NCBI GenBank assembly: GCA_902779305.1
Contig: CACZBD010000001.1
Location: 1-64,000 of the forward strand
Direction of reading: 5' to 3'
DNA: 64,000 nucleotides
DNA from: an uncultured Lachnospiraceae bacterium
Lineage (GTDB): Bacteria > Bacillota > Clostridia > Lachnospirales > Lachnospiraceae
The position numbers and the translations under genes were made by a program. Within the stretch, counting starts at the first letter, position 1, and every line of letters begins with the position of its first letter. Under the pieces are notes generated by a model, which ran no database searches, was not told where the DNA came from, and saw only the letters and a list, made by a program, of their open reading frames with translations. Of the stretch, positions 9,428 through 17,550 are shown one piece after another.

Positions 9428-10421
9428 GGGTGTGACGGGGCATGTGTTCCGAAAGGTTTATGACCGGTATTTTCATGATATTGATAAGTATTTCACCCCG
9501 TTTTTATCGGCAAACGATCATCTGAATCCGAAGACGAAACGGGAACTGGATGATACCTTAAGCGCGCCCCTGATCCCGCAGATCCTGGGAAATCAGGCGG
9601 AGAGGATCCTGTCTCTTGCAGGGGAGATCGCTTCGGAGGGTGATTTTGATAAGATCAATTTAAACTTCGGCTGTCCCTCCGGAACCGTCTGTGCCAAGGG
9701 ACGCGGCGCCGGGATCTTTAAGAACTTGATCGCGCTTGATGACCTGCTGGACAAACTGTTTATGCAGAGCCGTTTTAAGATCTCGCTGAAGACGCGGACC
9801 GGCTATGCGGATGAGAGCGAATGGCCGAAGATCGTCAGGATCCTTTCGGATTATCCGTTTGAAGAGATCATCATCCACCCGAGGCTTCGAAGCGATCAGT
9901 ACAGGCTGCCCTGCCGGCTCGAAGCGTTTGCCTATGCGATGGAACATCTGCAGGCTCCGCTTTGCTACAACGGAGAGATCAACGGGACGGAAGATCTGGA
10001 TAAGTTATGTAAACTATTTCCGGATCTGAACGCCGTCATGATCGGAAGAGGGGTTGTCAGAAATCCGTTTCTGATCTCCGACCTTCGCGCGCATTTACGG
10101 GATGATAAGGCAGACCGCGGCCATTCTGTGACTGCGGCAGACAGCGAAAAAAACAGTATAAAAGACGGTGTAAAAAACAGCGCGAAGGACAGCGCAAAAG
10201 AGAGAACTGCGGAAGAGAGAGACAGGCTCCGGGAGTTTGTGACGGCGCTGGAACAGGCCTACCTTCAGGAAATGGCATGCGAGGAACATGCCGTGATGCG
10301 CATGAAGGAATTCTGGCTGTATTTCGGGGCTTCTTTTCCGGGGTGCGAAAAGGCGCTCAAACAGATCAAAAAGTCGAAGACATTACAGGAGTACCGCATG
10401 GCGGTTCTGCAGATCTTCTAA
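9402..10421 (+). CDS. tRNA-dihydrouridine synthase
   Basis: Dus enzymes use FMN and NADPH to reduce uridines in tRNA. The protein (339 aa) starts MQFYLAPLEGVTGHVFRK and shows INLNFGCPSG with the catalytic cysteine in the following segment (GTVCAKGRGAG, ~res 91), ISLKTRTGY and AVMIGRGVVRNP, the FMN phosphate-binding site. The ATG at 9402 is preferred to 9381 because GGAGGAA (9388-9394) lies just upstream and the family N-terminus starts there. A low-complexity, charged insert with repeated KNS/KDS units (about residues 244-273) is unusual and probably a surface loop. The start overlaps the FliB-like gene by 26 nt. Confidence 0.92.
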   Translation: MQFYLAPLEGVTGHVFRKVYDRYFHDIDKYFTPFLSANDHLNPKTKRELDDTLSAPLIPQILGNQAERILSLAGEIASEGDFDKINLNFGCPSGTVCAKGRGAGIFKNLIALDDLLDKLFMQSRFKISLKTRTGYADESEWPKIVRILSDYPFEEIIIHPRLRSDQYRLPCRLEAFAYAMEHLQAPLCYNGEINGTEDLDKLCKLFPDLNAVMIGRGVVRNPFLISDLRAHLRDDKADRGHSVTAADSEKNSIKDGVKNSAKDSAKERTAEERDRLREFVTALEQAYLQEMACEEHAVMRMKEFWLYFGASFPGCEKALKQIKKSKTLQEYRMAVLQIF

Positions 10422-10442
10422 GCAGAACGGAAAGGATCATTC

Positions 10443-12485
10443 ATGAACAGGATCAGAACGGACCGGTATGTGATCACCGTGGTATCGCTTTCTGCGATCG
10501 CGATCACGATCGTCAGCATTATGGAAAACTGGGAATTCTGGGTACCGCCGATCTTTCTGCTCGGCGCAGCTGCATTGTGGATCATGCATATCACACAGCC
10601 GCTGACTGCGACTGCCAGAGAGAATTTCTATTTACTTTACGGGATGCTGATCGCGTTTATCCACGGGGTGCATGAGACGAGTTTCTTTGATGTCTCGGTG
10701 GTGTTTGCGCTGATGCTGACGCTGTTTTCCCTGATGGACCGCATGTTCATGACGAACCTGATCCTGACGGAATATGTGCTGGTCCTCGGGGCGCAGATCA
10801 CGCTGGCCATTCTCCATCATACCAAAGTGTTTGATAAGTATCTGATCGCGAGTCTCTGCCTGCATGCCGCGTGCGTACTGATCATTTATCTTTTCTGCAG
10901 GGTTACGATCAGGAACCGGCTGGAGAGCTCCGCGCTTCTTGAAGACGGCAGCCGCCGGATGCGATCGTATCATGACAACATGGATGATTTTCTCACGAAC
11001 ATCTCACATGAGTTAAGGACACCCGTCAATGTCGTTTCCGGCATGAGTTCGCTGATCCTAAAAAAAGGGGAAAACGATGAAGTGGAGGCGATCCGTGATG
11101 CCGGGTTCCGCCTCTCCAAACAGATCGAGGATATTCAGGATTATACGGAGATCAGACGGGGAAGCGTCATTCTTGAAGAAGAGAACTATATGACCACTTC
11201 CCTGATCAATGATGTGGTCACGCTCTTCCGGTCTTACGGCGTGCAGGATTCTCTCGAACTGATCATCGATCTGGATCCGGACGTTCCCTCGATGATGCAC
11301 GGGGATATCAAGAAACTGCACAAGCTGTTCCGCCAGCTTCTGGACAATGCGGTAAAATTCACCGGGAAGGGCGGGATCTACTTAAGGATCAGCGCCCTGC
11401 AAAGAGAGTACGGGGTGAATTTAAAGATCGTGGTAACGGACACCGGGAGCGGCATTTCAAGGGAAGGGATCGCGATGCTTTCCAAGGGGGCTTATCAGGC
11501 GAACAGAGCGAGAAACCGCAGTACCGGCGGGATCGGTCTCGGCATTCCCATCGTCTACGGCTTTGTGCATGCCATGGGCGGTTTTGTGAAGATCGACAGC
11601 AACGGAAGAAGAGGAACCACCGTTTCCTTATCGATCCCGCAGACGGTCATTGACGATACGCCCTGCCTTATGCTTAAGGAAGCCGGCAAAGGAACCGTTG
11701 TTTTCCATGTCGATCCGGAAAAATACGAGGTGCCGGAGGTGCGTGAATTCTACAGGACAATGGCGGTCAATCTGGCAAACGGTCTGAAACTGTCACTGTA
11801 TTCCGCATCCACGGTCCGGGAACTGCAGGAACTGATGGACAAAAAGGATGTGACGCATATTTTCATGGGGCAGGAAGAGTATGAGAAAGCGCCGCGCTTT
11901 TTCGATAAACTGTCCGAAAACGGCATTGCCGTTGCGGTGTCTGCTTCAGAAAACTTCACGCATTCCTCCACTGTGAATGTTATGCCCAAGCCGCTGTACG
12001 GATTTCCGGTTGTAAGGGTGCTGAACAGGGATCTGAACGAAGGCGAACCGGCACTGGCGATCAGACGGCCGGTATTTGACGGGGTGCGGGCGCTGATCGT
12101 GGATGATGAGCCTATGAACCTGGTCGTTGCAACGGGGCTGTTCCGGGATTACCGGATGATCACGGACACAGCCGTAAGCGGATTTGAGGCACTTGAAAAA
12201 TACGCCGGAAACGATTATGACGTGATCTTTATGGACCACATGATGCCGAAGATGGACGGTGTGGAGGCCATGAAGAAACTCAGGGAAATGGAGAGAAAAC
12301 TGCACAGAAACACGGCGATTATTGCGCTTACCGCCAATGCGGTGAGTGGAGCCAAAGAGATGTTTCTTGCGGAGGGTTTTGACGGGTTTATCGCCAAACC
12401 CATCGACCTTGGCGAATTCGAACATGTGATGAGCAAGGCCTTGCAGAATTACGGAGTCAGTTACGGGGAGGGACAGGAAGGATGA
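10443..12485 (+). CDS. Membrane hybrid histidine kinase with pseudo-receiver and receiver
   Basis: The 680-residue protein has about six membrane helices in residues 8-155, then a HisKA domain with SHELRTPVN (His189) and an ATPase domain with N-box LLDNAVKF, DTGSGIS and GGIGLGIP. A region around residues 410-535 has the length of a receiver but lacks the acidic pocket, so it looks like a pseudo-receiver. A canonical C-terminal receiver follows (IVDDEP, phospho-acceptor Asp598 in FMDHMMP, then ALTAN and AKPID). There is no DNA-binding output; the phosphate probably goes to another protein. It sits 21 bp after the Dus gene and overlaps the next kinase by ATGA, suggesting the two work together. 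Confidence 0.92.
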   Translation: MNRIRTDRYVITVVSLSAIAITIVSIMENWEFWVPPIFLLGAAALWIMHITQPLTATARENFYLLYGMLIAFIHGVHETSFFDVSVVFALMLTLFSLMDRMFMTNLILTEYVLVLGAQITLAILHHTKVFDKYLIASLCLHAACVLIIYLFCRVTIRNRLESSALLEDGSRRMRSYHDNMDDFLTNISHELRTPVNVVSGMSSLILKKGENDEVEAIRDAGFRLSKQIEDIQDYTEIRRGSVILEEENYMTTSLINDVVTLFRSYGVQDSLELIIDLDPDVPSMMHGDIKKLHKLFRQLLDNAVKFTGKGGIYLRISALQREYGVNLKIVVTDTGSGISREGIAMLSKGAYQANRARNRSTGGIGLGIPIVYGFVHAMGGFVKIDSNGRRGTTVSLSIPQTVIDDTPCLMLKEAGKGTVVFHVDPEKYEVPEVREFYRTMAVNLANGLKLSLYSASTVRELQELMDKKDVTHIFMGQEEYEKAPRFFDKLSENGIAVAVSASENFTHSSTVNVMPKPLYGFPVVRVLNRDLNEGEPALAIRRPVFDGVRALIVDDEPMNLVVATGLFRDYRMITDTAVSGFEALEKYAGNDYDVIFMDHMMPKMDGVEAMKKLREMERKLHRNTAIIALTANAVSGAKEMFLAEGFDGFIAKPIDLGEFEHVMSKALQNYGVSYGEGQEG

Positions 12486-15400
12486 GAAAACTGTGGAACA
12501 GACTTTCCGGCATACTGACAGATTCTTCCAGAAGTTTTGAAGAGCGGATCTTTGTGCTTCTGACTATTATCGCATTGAGCGGTGTGACGGTGGCGCTGAT
12601 CGGCGATATCGTGACCGGTGAAAACATGGTCGAGATCATTTTGCTTGCCGTGACCGATATCGTAGTTCCGATCACGGTGTCGCTTTCCGTAAAGACGCAG
12701 AGAGTGAAGATCGGCGCACGCCTCATTATGATCGCGCTGGTCTTTATCATCATCCCTTCGGTCGTTTTCTTCGGCGGCGGGATCCGGGGCGGCGGGATCT
12801 TATGGATCATTTTCAGCTACCTCTACATCGGTCTTGTTCTGACGGGCACCTGGCGGACCGTCATGCTGATCCTGCTGACCGTTTTGACCGTTTTGGAATA
12901 TGCCGTCTGTTATTATTTTCCCAAACTGGTATATCAGCATTCCGAAGAGATGGCGCATATCGATTCGCTGGCTTCCGTGATCATGGTCGGACTGGTCTGC
13001 TTTGTCATGGTCATGTTCCAGAACCGGATGTTCAGAAATGAAAGCATACGCGCGCAGGAGGAGGCGCAGAGGGCGGAGGAACTGAACCGCAGCCAGAACC
13101 GTTTCTTCTCCAGCATGAGCCATGAGATCCGCACGCCGATCAATACGATCCTCGGTCTGAATGAGATCATTCTGCGTCAGGAAGATGCTTCCGAGGAGAT
13201 CATCAAAGATTCCAGGAACATACAGGGCGCAGGAAAGATGCTGTTGGCGCTGGTGAATGATATTCTGGATGTGAGCCGGATCGAAGCCGGCCGGATGGAG
13301 ATCGTTCCGGTGGAATACCGGGTCGGGGATCTGGTGTCGGAGATCGTCAACATGGTCTGGCTGCACGCGCAGGAAAAAGGGCTGGAATTCAATGTGGATA
13401 TCGATCCGTCCACGCCTTCCGTTCTGTTCGGTGATGAAATGCGGATCAAGCAGATGCTGGTTAACCTCCTGAACAACGCAGTCAAATATACCGAAAGAGG
13501 CTCCGTGAGTCTGCATATGGAATGCGAAGAGGTCACGGAAGGAAGCGTGCTTTTGAAAGTCACGGTCGCCGATACGGGCATAGGCATCAGAAAAGAAGCG
13601 CTGCCGTATCTGTTTGATGCATTCTTAAGAATGGATGAAGAGAAGAACCGGTTTATCGAGGGCACCGGTCTCGGCCTTTCCATCGTCAAACAGCTCTGCG
13701 ACCTGATGGGCGGAAAGATCTCTGTAAACAGTGTCTATACGCAGGGAAGCACCTTTGCTCTCGAGGTGCAGCAGGGGATCGTGGGGACCGAGAGGATCGG
13801 CGAACTCGATATTACCGGCAGCAGCGGACATTATACGGTCACACATTATGAGCACAGATTCCATGCGCCGGGTGCGCAGATCCTCATCGTGGATGACAAT
13901 GAACTGAACTTAGAGGTCGAGGCCAAACTGCTGCTTGGAACGGATCTTGGCGTTGACTGTGTAAAAAGCGGTAAAGAAGCACTCGTAAAAACGCTTCATT
14001 ACCAGTATGACCTGATCCTGATGGATCATCTGATGCCGGAAATGGACGGGATCGAATGTCTCACAAGGATCAGACGGCAGACAGGCGGGCTCAACCGGGA
14101 GGTTCCGGTGATCGTTCTTACCGCGAATGCGGGTTCGGAAAACAGGGAGCGCTATAACGCCGCCGGCTTTGACGGGTATCTTCTGAAACCGGTTTCCGGA
14201 GAGCAGCTTGAAGAGATGCTCTTAAGACATTTAAGCGATGAAAAAGTGCAGATGAGCGCCGGAGAAAAGATGAGTCATCAGAAGATGAACACAGGCAGCG
14301 GATACGCCAGGAAACAACCGGTCCTGATCACAACGAGCACCTTATGCGACCTTCCCGATGAGGTGATCAAGGAAATGCAGCTTGATATGATCCCGTTTGC
14401 GATCAAAACAAAGGAAGGTGTTTTCTTCGATGGTGTGGAGATGGTCGGAAGCGAGCTGATCCGTTATATCAACGAAACGGGAAATGCGGCTGTTTCCGAT
14501 CCGCTTACGGTCGATGATTACATGGCATTCTTCTCGGAGAAACTGAAGAAAGCGCATCATTTGATCCATATCGCCACGGCATCCTGCATGAGTGAGGAAT
14601 ACCGGATCGCATCCGAGGCGGCGGGAACCTTTGAGAACGTGACGGTTGTCGATTCTGCCGTGCTGTCCTCTTCGATGGGACTCCTGGTGATGCTTGCCTA
14701 CAGGATGGCATCGCAGAATGAATCGCCGGAGCGGATCGTTAAGGAACTCGAACGGATGAAAGAGAAGATCCATTGCAGTTTCGTGCTTGCCGATACCGGT
14801 TACATGACGGGAAGCGGGTATCTGAGTGAACGCACGAACATGATCCTGAAGACGCTCTGGCTGCGTCCCTGCATGAAGATCAAAAACAATGTCTTTTCGA
14901 CAGGCAGGATCTTAATGGGATCCAGAATCAACTGCTACAGGCAATACATCAGCTATGCGCTTCCGCGTAAGGCGCATCCCGATAAGGAACTGCTTTTTGT
15001 AACATATGTGGACGTTCCGGAACAGGAACTACTCTACATTGAAGAAGAGATCAGAAAACGCTTTGATTTTGACCGGATCATTTTCCAGAAAGCGGCGGCC
15101 GCGATCAGCGCAAAATGCGGGCCGGGGACGTTCGGACTGCTCTATATGGACAGGGACGAACACGCCTACCGCCTCGGGACGCTGTTTACGGATGCGGAGA
15201 ATGCGGAAGAACTGCCGCTTTCGGATAAAACGAAGGAGCCGCAGGAACAGAATAAGACGCCCTGGGAAAGCGCGGATCAAAACGATGCGCAGCGTCTCTA
15301 TGAGGCTGCGGGGATCGATCGCGGGGAAGGGATCAAAAACAGCGGTTCCGAAGAAGCTTACCGGTCCGTTCTGGAAATCTTCTACGAGTCCATTGCAGAG

Positions 15401-15892
15401 GGCGCGGAGGAGATCGAACAATACTATCGTAACGAAGACTGGAAGAACTATACGGTCAAAGTCCACGCCTTAAAGAGTTCCGCGAAACTGGTCGGCGCGC
15501 TTCACTTAAGCGAAGATGCGGCAAAACTGGAACAGGCCGGCAAGGACGGAGATATTTCCTTTATCAGGGAAAATCATGAGGCGCTGCTGAAGAATTACAG
15601 AAGCTTTTTGGGGACGCTTGCGCCGCTTTTTGAAAGCAGGGAGAGCGGCGGACAGAGTCCTGAAAAACCTGTTGCGGATGACCTGCTGATGAGCAGTTTT
15701 TATGAGATGCTTTATGACGGCGCTTCCTCCATGAGGGTTTCTGTACTGGAAGATGCTTTTCTGGAAATGGAGGATTACCGCATCCCCGACGAAGAAGCTG
15801 CATTGTACCGGGAACTGAAGCAGAAGGTTGAACTGTTTGACTATGAGGGGATCATGAAACTGTGCGCTGCAAGAAAGGGCGGCCGGTCTTGA
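12482..15892 (+). CDS. Hybrid histidine kinase - receiver - DegV - Hpt fusion
   Basis: This 1136-residue protein has a membrane sensor region (residues ~20-190, about six helices), HisKA with SHEIRTPIN (His214), an ATPase domain (NLLNNAVKY, DTGIGI, GTGLGLS) and a receiver (IVDDNE, Asp515 in LMDHLMP). Residues ~612-905 are a full DegV domain: ITTSTLCDLPDEVIKEM, FFDGVEM, ATASCMSEEYR and DSAVLSSSMG. DegV/FakB proteins bind fatty acids. The C-terminus holds an Hpt domain with [10 protein letters not shown] (His995). Internal phosphorelay His-Asp-His is therefore complete, with a lipid-binding module inserted between receiver and Hpt. It overlaps the upstream kinase by 4 nt and ends the long operon. 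Sensing of fatty acid is inference from the DegV fold. Confidence 0.9.
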   Translation: MRKLWNRLSGILTDSSRSFEERIFVLLTIIALSGVTVALIGDIVTGENMVEIILLAVTDIVVPITVSLSVKTQRVKIGARLIMIALVFIIIPSVVFFGGGIRGGGILWIIFSYLYIGLVLTGTWRTVMLILLTVLTVLEYAVCYYFPKLVYQHSEEMAHIDSLASVIMVGLVCFVMVMFQNRMFRNESIRAQEEAQRAEELNRSQNRFFSSMSHEIRTPINTILGLNEIILRQEDASEEIIKDSRNIQGAGKMLLALVNDILDVSRIEAGRMEIVPVEYRVGDLVSEIVNMVWLHAQEKGLEFNVDIDPSTPSVLFGDEMRIKQMLVNLLNNAVKYTERGSVSLHMECEEVTEGSVLLKVTVADTGIGIRKEALPYLFDAFLRMDEEKNRFIEGTGLGLSIVKQLCDLMGGKISVNSVYTQGSTFALEVQQGIVGTERIGELDITGSSGHYTVTHYEHRFHAPGAQILIVDDNELNLEVEAKLLLGTDLGVDCVKSGKEALVKTLHYQYDLILMDHLMPEMDGIECLTRIRRQTGGLNREVPVIVLTANAGSENRERYNAAGFDGYLLKPVSGEQLEEMLLRHLSDEKVQMSAGEKMSHQKMNTGSGYARKQPVLITTSTLCDLPDEVIKEMQLDMIPFAIKTKEGVFFDGVEMVGSELIRYINETGNAAVSDPLTVDDYMAFFSEKLKKAHHLIHIATASCMSEEYRIASEAAGTFENVTVVDSAVLSSSMGLLVMLAYRMASQNESPERIVKELERMKEKIHCSFVLADTGYMTGSGYLSERTNMILKTLWLRPCMKIKNNVFSTGRILMGSRINCYRQYISYALPRKAHPDKELLFVTYVDVPEQELLYIEEEIRKRFDFDRIIFQKAAAAISAKCGPGTFGLLYMDRDEHAYRLGTLFTDAENAEELPLSDKTKEPQEQNKTPWESADQNDAQRLYEAAGIDRGEGIKNSGSEEAYRSVLEIFYESIAEGAEEIEQYYRNEDWKNYTVKVHALKSSAKLVGALHLSEDAAKLEQAGKDGDISFIRENHEALLKNYRSFLGTLAPLFESRESGGQSPEKPVADDLLMSSFYEMLYDGASSMRVSVLEDAFLEMEDYRIPDEEAALYRELKQKVELFDYEGIMKLCAARKGGRS

Positions 15893-15932
15893 CTTTCATG
15901 CGTGTTATCGTGTAAAATATAGACAATTAAGA

Positions 15933-15978
15933 AGAGCTTCGAGCGGATCATATTGTATGTGCGCCGAAGCTCTTTTTT
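15933..15978 (+). terminator. Terminator or leader hairpin before the YitT gene
   Basis: Stem AGAGCTTCG (15933-15941) pairs with CGAAGCTCT (15965-15973), with a 23-nt apical region that can pair further (GCG/CGC), followed by T6. It can end the kinase operon. A promoter-like TTGACT-N18-TAAAAT (15889-15918) lies just upstream, so it could also act as an attenuator in a YitT leader. Confidence 0.75.
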
Positions 15979-16020
15979 CGTGTGTTGATTAGGAAAATAG
16001 ATGAAAAAGGAGAGTCTGTT

Positions 16021-16893
16021 ATGATTGCACGTCTTGTGGAAAAGATCAGTTTCAAGGAGCTTGTGATCGATATCGCCGTTGACATCATCGGCGGGATCCT
16101 GATCGCGATCGGTGTTTATAATTTTGCGGCGGTCCAGGGCTTTCCCATGGTCGGGTTCAACGGGGTGGCGCTGATCCTCTACCAGCTCTACAGACTGCCG
16201 ATGGGTCTTACGGTGGTCCTGCTGAACATTCCCGCCATGTTTCTTTGCTACAAACAGATGGGCAGGCGTTTCCTGATCAAATCCGTGAAATCCATTGCGA
16301 TCACCTCCGTCATCATTGACGTGGTCGCGCCGCTCTTTCCGGTGTATACGGGAGACAAACTGCTTGCGGCCGTCTGCTGTGCGGCGGTTTCCGGCATCGG
16401 CTATGCGCTGATCTATATGCGGGAATCCTCCACCGGCGGAACGGATTTTCTGATGATGGCGATCCGCAGTAAGATCCCGCATGTTTCCATCGGAAATATC
16501 GTGCTGGCGCTCGATGCGCTCGTTGTCGTCTGCGGCACGATCTTTGTCTATAAAGACATCGACAGCCTGATCTACGGCACCATGATCGCAGTGGTGATCG
16601 CCATTGTCGTGGACAAGCTGATGTACCGGACTTCCAGCGGAAAAGTCACCCTGATCGTGACGGATAAGGGAAGGGAGATGTGTGAGACGATCTCTGCTGT
16701 TACCGACAGGGGCTCCACGATCTTAAAAGGGATCGGAAGCTACACCGGAGACAACAAGGATGTCGTGTTCTGCGCCTGCAACAACAAGGAAATGTACGGG
16801 ATCCGCAAACTGGCCAAGAGAGTGGACAAGGACTGCTTTTTCGTGATCATGGAGTCCAACGAGGTCGTCGGAGAAGGCTTTAAAGTCAACTGA
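16021..16893 (+). CDS. YitT family membrane protein (DUF161 + DUF2179)
   Basis: The 290-residue protein has five to six transmembrane helices (residues ~13-200) including the family motif ESSTGGTDFLMMAI, then a soluble DUF2179 domain (GKVTLIVTDKGREMCETI, DRGSTILKGIGSYTGDNKD). YitT-family proteins are widespread in Firmicutes; transport has been suggested but the substrate is unknown. The ATG at 16021 is chosen because AAAGGAG precedes it at the right distance; an upstream in-frame TTG overlaps the hairpin region. It appears monocistronic: a hairpin lies before it and a separate promoter after it. Confidence 0.88.
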   Translation: MIARLVEKISFKELVIDIAVDIIGGILIAIGVYNFAAVQGFPMVGFNGVALILYQLYRLPMGLTVVLLNIPAMFLCYKQMGRRFLIKSVKSIAITSVIIDVVAPLFPVYTGDKLLAAVCCAAVSGIGYALIYMRESSTGGTDFLMMAIRSKIPHVSIGNIVLALDALVVVCGTIFVYKDIDSLIYGTMIAVVIAIVVDKLMYRTSSGKVTLIVTDKGREMCETISAVTDRGSTILKGIGSYTGDNKDVVFCACNNKEMYGIRKLAKRVDKDCFFVIMESNEVVGEGFKVN

Positions 16894-16933
16894 TAAGAAG
16901 TGTTTTCCGCGTGTTTCGTAATCCGTGTTTTCG

Positions 16934-16963
16934 TTGACAAAACGGTTCCCGCATCGGTACAAT
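16934..16963 (+). promoter_or_regulatory. Promoter of the small membrane protein gene
   Basis: TTGACA (16934-16939), 18-bp spacer, TACAAT (16958-16963). It lies 55 bp before the ATG at 17018. Confidence 0.75.
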
Positions 16964-17017
16964 ATGATTCGTAGCGGCCGATCATGCCGAATTTTATCAA
17001 AAGACAGGAGTAACCTT

Positions 17018-17419
17018 ATGAAACGTAATTCCCGCTATCCGACGCAGCTCATGCTTCTGATCCGCGTGGCTGTAAGCGGCTATGTGCTTTATCTGGCATA
17101 CACGCTTTTCAGGGACAGAGACAGTTCAACCTCGATGCCGGCATGGGCACTGGTATTGATCCTGATCCTTTTTGTGATCATCGGTGTCGGTGTGATCGTC
17201 CATTCCGTATACCTTTACCTGAACGGGATGTATGAGGGCGGCAAAGCGGACATTTCCGTGGAAGATGAAGACGGACAGGCCGGCGCATCAGACAAAGACA
17301 CGGGCGCTAAGGAGGATCCGGACACTGTAAATGAAACGGCGGCGATCGAAGATGCGATCCTGAATACGGATGGAGCCGAAGATGCCGAATTTACCGAGGT
17401 CGAGGAAAAAGAGCAGTGA
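17018..17419 (+). CDS. Small membrane protein with acidic tail, unknown function
   Basis: The 133-residue protein starts at the ATG preceded by AGGAG (17006-17010); upstream in-frame codons overlap the promoter and are not used. It has two membrane segments (LLIRVAVSGYVLYLAYTLF and ALVLILILFVIIGVGVIVHS) separated by a short polar loop, then a long acidic, probably disordered tail rich in D, E and A. No family is recognised. Similar two-helix proteins with acidic tails occur in Lachnospiraceae, but a function cannot be read from sequence. It has its own promoter and is followed by another promoter, so it is probably expressed alone. Confidence 0.7.
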   Translation: MKRNSRYPTQLMLLIRVAVSGYVLYLAYTLFRDRDSSTSMPAWALVLILILFVIIGVGVIVHSVYLYLNGMYEGGKADISVEDEDGQAGASDKDTGAKEDPDTVNETAAIEDAILNTDGAEDAEFTEVEEKEQ

Positions 17420-17425
17420 TTTTTG

Positions 17426-17455
17426 TTGAAATGTGACTGTTTATTCGGTTATAAT
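17426..17455 (+). promoter_or_regulatory. Promoter of the alanine/glycine symporter gene
   Basis: TTGAAA (17426-17431), 18-bp spacer, perfect TATAAT (17450-17455). Predicted start near 17462 gives a ~90-nt leader containing a short reading frame and a terminator-like hairpin. Confidence 0.75.
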
Positions 17456-17476
17456 ACAATTTGGAAACTGCAAAGG

Positions 17477-17513
17477 AGCAGTAGTGCCGGGCGCATTACT
17501 GCTTCTTTTATAA
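17477..17513 (+). promoter_or_regulatory. Leader hairpin with possible leader peptide MPGALLLLL
   Basis: An 11-bp stem with one G-T pair (17477-17487 with 17493-17503, loop CGGGC) is followed by TCTTTTAT. Overlapping it, AAGGAG (17473-17478) precedes GTG at 17484, opening a nine-codon frame that encodes MPGALLLLL and ends TAA at 17511-17513. The arrangement resembles ribosome-mediated attenuation. The leucine run may simply reflect the T-rich tract, so the peptide is tentative. Confidence 0.4.
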
Positions 17514-17550
17514 AAAAGATCAAACAGTTTTCGGTTTAACAGGAGGAGAT

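Noticed and set aside
15957-15992. Short frame MCAEALFSCVD overlapping the hairpin before the YitT gene
   Set aside because: No ribosome site at a usable distance, so the leader-peptide reading is unsupported.
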